Positions 46,901-57,923 of a DNA stretch of 64,000 nucleotides are shown here, one piece after another (the stretch's first letter is position 1; each line of letters begins with the position of its first letter). The position numbers and the translations under genes were made by a program. The notes below the pieces were generated by a model. The model did not search any database, was not told the origin of the DNA, and saw only the letters and a program-made list of their open reading frames with translations. Location: positions 20,187,071 to 20,251,070 of the forward strand of contig NC_049993.1 in assembly GCF_000003815.2 (NCBI RefSeq), in the 5' to 3' direction. This stretch comes from Branchiostoma floridae (Eukaryota > Chordata > Leptocardii > Amphioxiformes > Branchiostomatidae).

Positions 46901-49900
46901 TACATAGATCCGTCCCAGCAACCTGTCCCTGCCGTTCCTGAACGTGAGCAGCCCGGACATCTGCGCCTTCCACAACTCCTCCGTGTCCCTGAAGGTGCCA
47001 ATCCTGCGCCTGGCCACTCCCAGCCTGAACGTGACCGTGAACCAGACCGTGTACGGCCGCCTGCCCCGCGCCAACGTCTCCATGCCCTTCCTCAACATCT
47101 CCACCGTGGAGATCGAGGCCGAGCACAACTCTCTGATGAACCTGTCCACCCCCGAGTGCTGCATTCTGGGCTTCTACGATCTGGCCTACCTGAACAAGTT
47201 CATCAGGTAACCAGATGATCATGGGTCTCAAACTACACGTATCTGTTATTACGCCACCGGATATGATTTTGGAAACCTATCTAGTCGCCTGAGTAACTGC
47301 TGTTGGACGTATCTTATCACATGGATGTCTAATCGTCATCGACCTATCTGTTCCTACATTTTCAGTATAACTAAGAAGCGAGAAGAAGTCGAATTCACTT
47401 AATAGAATATCTTGATAGAATATACTTCTTGTGTTGTTTGACATTGTAGATATTTCATGTATCTGTCAACTACCATTTTGTTGCGACCTCTACTTAACCG
47501 GGTGACGGAAACGGGCATAAACAGAATGAAGAAATCATGTGTTCTTGAGTAAACATGTATCTATCATTCATCCTTCAGGCCGACCGTGAACATCACCGCC
47601 AACCAGACTTTCAGCGCCATCATGCCGTCCTGCAACGCCTCCATGCCGTACATGAACATCAGGTGCAGTACTTCAACTTCACCTTTTGTCTTAAGATTAG
47701 GCTGGTCAAAAGATACTTACGTCTTAAGAAAAATACCGCCAGTTGCAGTACTTCACATCATTCTATTAAAGTTAAGTTAAGGGTATCTCTATATTACATG
47801 AAAAATCTAAAGCATATTNNNNNNNNNNNNNNNNNNNNNNNNNNNNNNNNNNNNNNNNNNNNNNNNNNNNNNNNNNNNNNNNNNNNNNNNNNNNNNNNNN
47901 NNNNNNNNNNNNNNNNNNTTTTTGTTTCTTTCGTTCTATCGTTCACGTGAGCACCCCCGAGATGCAGGCCAACGTGACCCACAACGCCACTGCCTTCGTG
48001 AGCTTCATGAACACCACCCTGTTCTGGAACCTGACCGCTCAGGCCGACAGGGTCCAGCTCAACCACACCGCGCGCATCGAGAGCTGCTTCTGCACCTCCG
48101 TCAACGTCTACACTAACACTAGTGCCAGGTTTGTTTCTTTTGTTTGTTTGTTTGAACCTTTATTTATTCATGCAAGCTCAAATCGGCCTGCAGGCCGCTT
48201 TTCATTGAGGTCATGAGGGAAGAGGCAAGGGTTAGACAAAGTATATAACAGAGATACAGTTACATCGTCCTTGTCTACGATCAGATGTATTCTCAAAGTA
48301 ATTTTTTTATCTACTTATTGGTCACCAAGTAACAAGACCAGAAGGCATTTCAAGGTGTGACCTGAAAGCTACTCTAAGGTTACGGGTTACATTGTAACTG
48401 CAACAGCATCTCTTCGCCCTAGGTCAGAAACATCATGATTAAGACCAGTTCAATTGCTCACTATGAGTGAGGACTAATTGACCAAATAGGCGAAGCATGG
48501 AATGCCGGAATGGCTTGCAATTGCAGTTGAATCAAAGAAGTCCTGACATGACCCACCTGTTTACCAGATAACCTATGTCGGCCCCCGTCTTACGTTTGTA
48601 TGTTTCTGATCTGACAGGTGCGAGATCCCGTCCATCAACATCACCGTGCCTTACACCGGGTTCAACATCTCCACTCCAACATGACCCATCTGTTCACCAG
48701 ATAACCTATGTCGTCCCCCGTCTCATGTTGTTCTGTTTATTATCTGACAGGTGCGAGATCCCGTCCATCAACATCACCGTGCCTTACACCGGGTTCAACG
48801 TGTCCACTCCATCCTTCATCACCAACATGACCCACTAGTGTACCAGATAACCTATGTCGCCCCCCGTCTTAAATTTTTATGTTTCTGATCTGACAGGTGC
48901 GAGATCCCGTCCATCAACATCACCGTGCCTTACACCGGGTTCAACGTGTCTACTCCCTCCTTCATCACCAACATGACCCACTAGTGTACCAGATAACCTA
49001 TGTCGCCCCCCGTCTTAAGTTTTTATGTTTCTGATCTGACAGGTGCGAGATCCCGTCCATCAACATCACCGTGCCTTACACAGGGTTCAACATGTCCACT
49101 CCATCCTTCCTCACTAACATGACCCACTAGTGTACCAGAAAACCTATGTCGGCCCCCGTCTTACGTTTGTATGTTTCTGATCTGACAGGTGCGAGATCCC
49201 GTCCATCAACATCACCGTGCCTTACACCGGGTTCAACATCTCCACTCCAACATGACCCATCTGTTCACCAGATAACCTATGTCGCCCCCCGTCTCATGTT
49301 GTTCTGTTTATTATCTGACAGGTGCGAGATCCCGTCCATCAACATCACCGTGCCTTACACCGGGTTCAACGTGTCCACTCCATCCTTCATCACCAACATG
49401 ACCCACCTGATGAACGCCACCATCGCTCTGGAAAGGCAGAACATCACCTGGAACGTCACCGCCAAGGTCAACTCCACCTGCTTCGCGCAGAACGTCAGCA
49501 TCGTCAACGACTGGCAGCGCATCGAGGCCGTCCACAACACCTCCATCGGTGCCAACCTGACCTTCCTGGACTTCCGCATCCCTTACGTCAACACTTCCAT
49601 CTGGAACGTCACCGGCATGAACAGGACCACCTCCTACAACCAGCTGCAGTACCTCAACTTCTCCGGCGTGTGGCGCTACGACTTCGGTAAGATCACCTGG
49701 ATCAAGGTTGATCTGCCCAGGATCAGGACCCCCAAGATCCCCATCCCCGATCTGCAGAAGATCCAGCTGCCCCAGATCCCCGACATGACCCCCCTGACCT
49801 ACGCCAACATCAGCACCCCAGAGATCACCGTGCCGTGGTTCAACTACACCATCCCCTCCATCCGCCTGGGCGTCAACACTTCCATCCCCGCCTTCCGCGT

Positions 49901-52900
49901 GCCGCTGACCAACTACACCACCCCGTCTATCAACGTCAGCCTGACCACCCTTAACATCTCTCAGGTAGGCACAAAACGATTTAGAGTTCTATCTACATTT
50001 CCAATAAATACCGATTACCAAATACATATCAATTCATAGCTAGGGCATAAAACCTGCTCTTCAACAAACACTAATCCGTCTATCAACGTTAGTCTTACCA
50101 CCCTCAACATTTCCCATAACTTTTAAAGTTTACTCTACATATCGACTCATAACTAGGGGATAAAATTTGCTCTTCAACAAATGTTCTAAGATTGTCTTCA
50201 ACTCCTTTACATATCAATTTAGGATATATTTTACCATTAGCAATTACACTGTATATGAAAAGACGATAAAATTTTAGTGATGTTAAGTTTTTTAGTTTTT
50301 GTGTAATCAAAGATGCACAATTTAGCTGTCGACTGCTATGTAGTACCTGGTTCATGGAGTTTAGCTGAATTAACCTTTCAGGGATCTTTGAAAAACGCCG
50401 GTCAGGCGACATGTACCCCTGGATAAAAAAAATAAACAAACAAACAATTGTTTCCTTCATCTTCCAGTGGACCGTGCCCTGCACCAACCTGACCATCCCC
50501 GAGATGCGTCTGTCCCTGCCCGTGGAGCTGCTGCCCAACATCACCCTGCCCAGGATCCCCACCCAGGAGGAGGTCCAGCAGTACGTGCCCTTCCAGATCC
50601 CCAGGATGCCAAAGGTACGGGATGCAACAGCATTGTTGCTATTATTACAGGTTCGCGATGAGCGAAACCTGTTCTGTTTTTGCTTCCGTCTTTGGGCGCC
50701 GCCATGATGAATTTTGATTGCTTAAAATATCTGTCAGTGGATAGTTTACAAATAGGGGAAGATGTATTTCTAGGGGAAGATGTTTCAAACAGAAAGACAA
50801 TGATAAGCAAATTGCATTAGATTTTGATGATCGGTGACACGCTCAATGAAAGTCCACACAATATACTGGAAATAACCGGTGGAACGATCATCTTGATTTT
50901 GACTGTTTTCTATTGGACAATCCAAATTCTCTTCCGCCAATTGGACCGGGCTTTTTTCGTCCATATCTCTGCAGTGTCTCCAACGAAAGGTAGTAGATGC
51001 TACCTGCAATGACTGACCGTTTCCCAGATCATATCCAGTTGCATGAGTAACTGCTTTTTGACACAGTGGAACGCTAGCTCTATATGAATCTTCCAGTCCA
51101 TTGACTCCACTACCTCATGTTCTTCCCAGGTGATCCCATCTTACAAGCTGAACCTGCCCAAGAGGCTGCACCTCCCCATCCCCGCAATGGGTAACGCCAG
51201 CGTCTCCATGGAGATGAGGTCTCCCATCTACAATGTCTCCGCCGGAGCCGAACTCAGGAACGAGACCTCCATCATCGCCAGGGCCAACGCCACCGTCAAC
51301 TGCACCCTGGAGTTCCTGAACTTCACCACCCAGGGTACGTTATCCAGTGTATCGTTTTTTTTTTATAGTGCCTTATAACGGCTGGTTGTTGCAATTGGGT
51401 GCTTAGAGTGTTCTTGAACGAGTTGCAGTTGTGTGTGTAGGTCTTTACTATCCTGGCTGTCTTTGGTCGACAGTAAGAGGAAAATAGTCGTGTGTGTGTG
51501 TTTGTGTGTGCGTATGTGTGTGCGATAGTTGTGTGTGTCTGTGTGTGTGTGTGCGAGAACAAAGAAAGAGAGAATATGAGGGAGAGAAAGGAAGAGATCC
51601 GCATAGAACTCTCATACCTAGAAACCTTCAATAACACCTTAACTCTTTTCTACCACACAGCTGAGGCCAACCTGACCATCCCCCACTACAACGAGATCAT
51701 CACCGGCCTGTCCTTCAACCACAGCCAGCAGTGGATGCGCTGCAACTTCACCCACAACGCCTCCATCGCCGTGGGCTGGGAGAAGCAGAACGTCACCTTC
51801 AACCACACCTTCTCGTGCCAGACCCCGGTCCAGCAGGTGCACCTGGCCCAGAACCTGACCGTGCGCAACAACCTGACTCACTTCGAGGTTGGGAAATACC
51901 TAACATTACAGGACACTTCTCAATAGCAATAGCAATTCAAATTCAGATGATAACGACATTGGATACTTAGAATCTTAAAGAAGTACCTGTATAACATCAT
52001 AAGACACTTGTAACTAGCACTTCGGACATTGCCATTGAATGCTTACAATCTCTAAGAATTATTCCAATATCGTGCCAAAGTGAAACGTAACCATCCAAAC
52101 TTACAATAGTGTGACTAAAAATCACAGGAAGAATCAATAACGTGAGTACATGTATGTAGGGATTTGTTAACGGTTTTGATGGAGAACCCTTTCCTGTGCT
52201 GAGTTTACCATGGTTTTGCCGCACCCCCTGTAGATCTGGTCTAACGAGACAGCTGCCACCAACGCCACACTGCTGCAGTACATCAGTCTCTACAACATCT
52301 CTCTGTGGGACGTCCTTCGTCTGAACGAGACCTCCTCCCCCCAGCAGCTCCAGCGCGTTAACGTCACCACCTACTTCTGCTACAGCAAGTCTAACGAGAC
52401 CTGGGAGTTCCCCATCTTCAACTTCACCGCTCCCACCACCAAGGTATACACTCATTACATTTCCGCCTTGCAGATCTATAGGATTAGGACATCAAACACC
52501 GACACAAATCTGAGCTGATACAGTGCATTGCATATATTTAGAAACTTAGGACATCATGGTATAAATCATGTACGTGGTGCAGTAGCTCTGGATGTTACTG
52601 AGGTATATCTGTCCTATCTCTGTTTGCTTCGTTTGGTTGTGACTCCACACTTCCGAAGGTTTATACTGGATTAAACTCGAACTAAAATCTAACATGTTAC
52701 AGTATCTTAAAACACAAGTTCATAGCATCCGCACTACTTTCTTCTTATCAGGCATAGATACACATACATTGCAACCTAGTTTAGAATGAATCACTTGAGT
52801 AACAGTGTAGCACATCGGTACATAGCCGCACTTGACCAGACAGTACATAATAAACCTGGAAACTTTCCAGTTTAAAAAATTGTTTAGATAAACTTCATTC

Positions 52901-55900
52901 GTTCGTTCATTCGTTCATCCGTTCATTCATTCCTTCGTTCATTCATTCGTCCATTGATATTTGATTTTGATTTGATTTATACGGGTGTACAATCATGAGG
53001 AATCGTCCATTCATCCGTTCGTTTTTTCGTTCATCCATTCGATCAATCTAGCAGGTCGACATCACACTGAAGTTAGGTACAGCTCAATTAAGAATTTTAA
53101 AGTCTGCAATAGTGACAACACAAATTTCATTCCTTTATTCATCTATTCATTCACTCCCTCTAGCTTGGCGAGATCAGGCTGAACACCACCTGGCTGTACG
53201 CCCTGGCTAACGCCACCTCCACCTACATGAACGTCAGCCTGCCTTACATCGGCAACGTCACCGAGCTCGCCTCTAACGTCACCTACTTCCTCAACACCAC
53301 CGACCAGATGCTGAACGCCACCGACTACCTGCGCAACGCCACCTACCTGGTGCTCAACTACACCCTGCCCGTCGTCAGGTACACACCAAAGGAACATAGA
53401 AGAACTTTATTGCACGACAATTGTACATGATACAATGTATGGCAACAACTATTACACAAAGTACATAATAGAGGTATCTTCGGCTCTTATCGTCTCGGAA
53501 GACGGTCGACAGCTCAGCCTGCTCCTCAGTCGGTTACTGGTTACCGGTTACAGTTCTCTCCTGGCAGTTCATTTCATGACTTATGAGTTCAATCTTGGTA
53601 CGGCAGCCTCTTCCACAGAATTCTTTGATATAGTATTACAATAGAGTAGGCTAATCGTTAGCTACGGTATTCTTTCTAATAGCAGCGCAACCCTTGATAT
53701 ATTTGCCTATTTTTGCGTCAGGAACGTGACCGAGTACATCTGGCGCCTGCCTTACGTGCCCCAGGTCTCCTACTTCGTCGGGAACATGAGCCTGCCACGT
53801 ATGACTCTGTACCCCAAGATCATCGTGCCGGCTCTCGGAAACACCACCTTCAGGGTAATTGTTACTCTCCAACTTACTTAAGCTTATGCTTAGGTCTAGT
53901 TCAGCCGTTTTCCCCCTTTTACATAGTGTTGTTTCAGCTATGGTGTCCAAATGTTGACGTTTTTGAAGTTGCTTGAACCCTTAATAAAAAAAACATAGTC
54001 TAGATAACTTTAATTTCCGGATTAAAAAGATGTCTCAAAATATCATTTTACGTAAGATTTGATTACTTAAAGCCTCTGAAATTAGTTGAGTTTTGAGTTT
54101 CACATTTTCTGATCCTATACTACAAGTTGATGCTAACTCTGAAAACATGTGTACTTAGCATGTATCGATCTCTGAGAAAAATGTGTACTTAACGTGTATT
54201 TCTAAGAAAAATGGGTGCTTATCGTGTATTTTTAGGAATAAACGTAACGTGTATTCCTAAGAAAAATGGGTGCTTAACGTGTATTTCTAAGAATAAACGT
54301 AACGTGTATTTCTAAGAGTAAACGTAACGTTTATTTCTAAGAATAAACGTGTACTTAACGTGTATTTCTCTCCGTTTCCCAGGTTAACGTGAGCTCCCCC
54401 GTGTACAACCTGACCCTGGACAGCCAGCTGGTGAACACCACCCTGGTGCAGAACAAGTCCGCCATCGTGCACCTGCTCAACTGCACCGCCAACTCCACCC
54501 TGGACTTCCTCAACTTCACCATGCAGAGTAAGTTTATTTCATTATTTACGTTTATTCTAAATCCTGTTACATTTTCATCATTATATCCCCGTGTATGCTT
54601 GCAATTAACTATAACCTTTAACTATAAGTAACAATAACCTTTAAGTCTAACTTGAACCTTAATCTCGAATGTGGACATCAGGGATGTCATCACTGGTTAA
54701 TGGATTCTTCTTAATGAAGTCTAGCTTAAAGATTCATTATACATTTTTGTTTTTGTTTTGTTTTTGTGCTTTTATTTCAACTCGATAAATACTTCATCGG
54801 CCTTCAAGAACAAAACATTTAATGTGAATGACCTATACAGCAATTTGCTTTCGTATTTCTGGTGTTTGTGAACATGCTGCACAAGATATGCTGAGTGAGG
54901 AACACAAGTCTCTCTTTCTGACTCTGAACACAGCTGTTGGATCCTGAAGAGAACCGGCCTGCGTACATAATACCTAACCGAGTTCTTCTCCGTGTTGTTC
55001 CCAGGCTACCTGAACGTGTCTCACGCCCACAACCTGACCGAGCTGAACATCTCCGCCTCCGCGAACCTGACCCACCCTGACGTCACTGTCAACGTCACCA
55101 TGAACACCACCGGCATCAACGTCACCGACATCTGGTTCACCAAGTTCAACCACTCCCTGGTGGTCAACGTCACCGCCTACGACTGGGTCAACGCCACCAT
55201 GAACTTCACCATGAGCAACAACACCGTGTACGCTAACCTGACCGTGCCCACCCTGGAGAGCTCCGTGGCTCTGCTGGCCCAGCGTAACGCTAGCGTGCTC
55301 AACGTCACTCTGTACCACCAGCAGAAGGTAGGTCTTCAACCTTGTCAAGTCCTACATAAATCGATCTTCATCTCGTGTTGACTATGTTTGGATGAGCAAG
55401 AAATATATAAAAAAAGCAATAGGGGTATAGACACTCCTTTCTTTCATGGCCATTGTTAATGACTTTTGGTGCCTTCAGACTTGGTAAGCAATGGCTTCAC
55501 CATTCTACCTTTCTACAGTTTTGGTCTCTGTATGTATGTGTGTATTCTGCAATAGGTCCATTAATTGCTAAGTGTCCTCAACAGTCACATGAATCATCAA
55601 CAAATGCTTTTACCAAAATGACAAGAAACGAAGTTGAATGTTTCATCGCCATATTCTCATATATAAACGTTACCCCTGCTCTCTTTCATCATCAACGAGA
55701 CACTTCTTCACAGTGGTAATCATAATAACGTTGTTTCCTCACATTTTCCCGCAGCCCGAGTACCGTAACATCACCGCCTGGCAGCTGGCCGTGGCCCTGA
55801 ACCGCTCCGACGCCGTGTCCTTCCGGTTCCGCCTGAACCCGGAGTCCCTGCTGCTCAGGCCCACCAACCTCACCTTCCAGCTCACCAAGGCCTTCTACCG

Positions 55901-57852
55901 CGCCATCTGGAACCAGTCCCACCCCATCAACAAGTACCCCCTCAAGTACATCAACAGGACCATCTCTGAGGTAGGCACAAACTTACTTTCTTAATTATCC
56001 TCTTCATCCCATGTGGGATAAGTTTCCTCCACTAGGGTCTGTTCTGTGCTAGGGGCTGAGCAGCATCCCAGGGGATCCCAATGGCCGCTAGGTCTTTAGC
56101 CACAGTGCGTATCCACGCACGTAGTTTTAGGACGTCCCCGTTTTCTCTTCCCCTCAGGGACCCAGTGTAGAGCAACTTTGGGGATACATCCGTAGAACAT
56201 GGCCCAGCCATTTTAGTCTTCTGATGGCAATTTCAGTAGACAATAGGTAGTAGTTACACTAAGTACCGGCATTCTAGTGCTATGTTGATGGCTAATCCAG
56301 CAGTCATGTATTGATCATGTGATGCTACTTTTGTTTCCTTAGGCCATCAAGGAGCCCATCGTCCTGAGCTACAACTTCTCCATGGACTGCGCCAACCAGA
56401 CCCTGAACGTCTCCATGTACGTGTTCAACTACACCGTCAACTACGTCCTGGACAACTACAACGCCACCGTGACCTCTGCCCTCAACACCACGCTCCACCT
56501 GGCGAACTACACCATGAACTACACCCTGGAGCTGGTCAACAAGACCCTGAACTACTCCATCGAGTCCCTGAACAACTTGACCTTCACCATCCCCCAGATC
56601 AACGTCACCATCAAGGGATCCGAGATCGTCGGCAACGTCACTCAGCTCATCCAGAACGTCACCCGTTACTCTACCGTAAGCAATGTTTCTGTTGTTGTTG
56701 TTGACGTTGTTGTTTTGTTAAGCTCTGGTGAGAATGTTGGAATTTTATTGTAGTTTGTTAGCTTACTTATACATGTATGTTGGAAGGCTATTTACAATAT
56801 GATAACTTAAGAGTTGTTAATAGCTATAGAAAACCTAAAATGATTTCTTGCCATTGGATATGTTCTTGTCCAAGAAAAGATTCGTACCTTCTTACCGTTT
56901 TCTGCAGAAATGCTATTGCTCATATCTATCTGTGCAAAATTGTTACGTGTTATATTGGCTAAAATGTGGATAGCAAATAGCCTTAGTGCCTACGTGTCTT
57001 GTGAATCCTTGACCAATCATGACCGTTCTCTCCATCTGCAGAAGCTGCAGAGGAACGCTACCCACCTGATCGGTAACCTGACCCAGCTGGCCATGAACGC
57101 CTCCTACTACGGCTACAACGTCACCGAGAACGTCATGCGCAACGTCACTCGCTTCATCGACGGCAACCTGCCAGTTGTCAGTAAGTAGCACGAAGCCTTT
57201 TTTCTGTTCCTAAGCGTATGGTAGAGTACTAGGAAAGGATAGCAAAACTGTTCACAGAACCGTTCTGGTCCTGAGTCGGAATAGAACAAAACAAGAAGTG
57301 ATGATCGTCTCTTGATACGATAGACATTAGGAAAGTCTTGTTAATCGTTATCGTTTAGATCCACAGAGTGTGGTGACTCGAAACCACCTGGTCATTAGCT
57401 CTGAACAGTATGCGACTCGTTCATCATCACACAGACCACCTTCCACTCCGTATGCTTGAGCGACTAGTTAGGCAAATGTAACTCCATACTAGTAGTGAGA
57501 TATAAACTGTGTTTCACTAGACTAAGACTTCATCAGCTACAGCAACATGATAGCTAACCATGCTAGTTAGGCAAATCTAAGTCCATGTAGATATAAGTAG
57601 TAATGAGACATGTTTCTCTAGGCTGGGCCTGGCGCTATTGGGACCCCATCAACTACAGCATCAGGCTGGCCAACTCCACCATCCAGTACGCCCGTAACGT
57701 GAACTACACCGACGCCAGCCAGGTCGCCATGGCCATGACCGATCTGGCCATCAACCGTACCCTCAACTACACCGTGGAGTACGTGCCTCAGGTACGGCTA
57801 TCCTTACATCAGTATCAAACATTCAGAACACAACCTATGTATGCTACTCAGC

Positions 57853-57923
<71 letters not shown>

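Larger units (their letters stand above)
44106..49964 (+). other. LLTP exons 30-37: second large glycosylated repeat unit
   Basis: Exons 44106-44208, 44592-44753, 45139-45311, 46307-46603, 46908-47206, 47579-47662, 47952-48128, 49322-49964; residues about 2059-2704. Sequons: 2, 8, 7, 10, 8, 4, 6 and 20. Exon 36 uses GTGAG followed by CACCCC as acceptor; this AG gives the right phase and restores [12 protein letters not shown] across the junction. Exon 37 (214 codons) carries [20 protein letters not shown] and LQYLNFSGV like exon 29, then Pro-rich strands ([15 protein letters not shown]). Both N-runs are in this block's introns. Five decoy acceptor copies precede exon 37. Confidence 0.86.
50468..55970 (+). 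other. LLTP exons 38-46: third and fourth glycosylated repeat units
   Basis: Exons 50468-50614, 51130-51334, 51661-51887, 52234-52443, 53164-53378, 53722-53854, 54383-54527, 55005-55327, 55755-55970; residues about 2705-3311. Exons 39 and 44 end at phase 1 with [11 protein letters not shown] and [11 protein letters not shown], parallel to exons 26 and 31. Exon 41 ([20 protein letters not shown]) parallels exons 29 and 37. Exon 42 is a helix with sequons almost every seven residues. Exon 45 has 15 sequons in 107 residues. The end of exon 46 is poorer in sequons and more basic. Confidence 0.87.

Noticed and set aside
48575-49320. Treating the tandem units as five extra coding exons
   Set aside because: Copies 2-4 reach TAG in the required phase, copies 1 and 5 carry a deletion, and none has a donor restoring frame.
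51492-51650. Open frame reading [18 protein letters not shown] before LLTP exon 40
   Set aside because: It is a TG microsatellite translated; the real exon starts at 51661.
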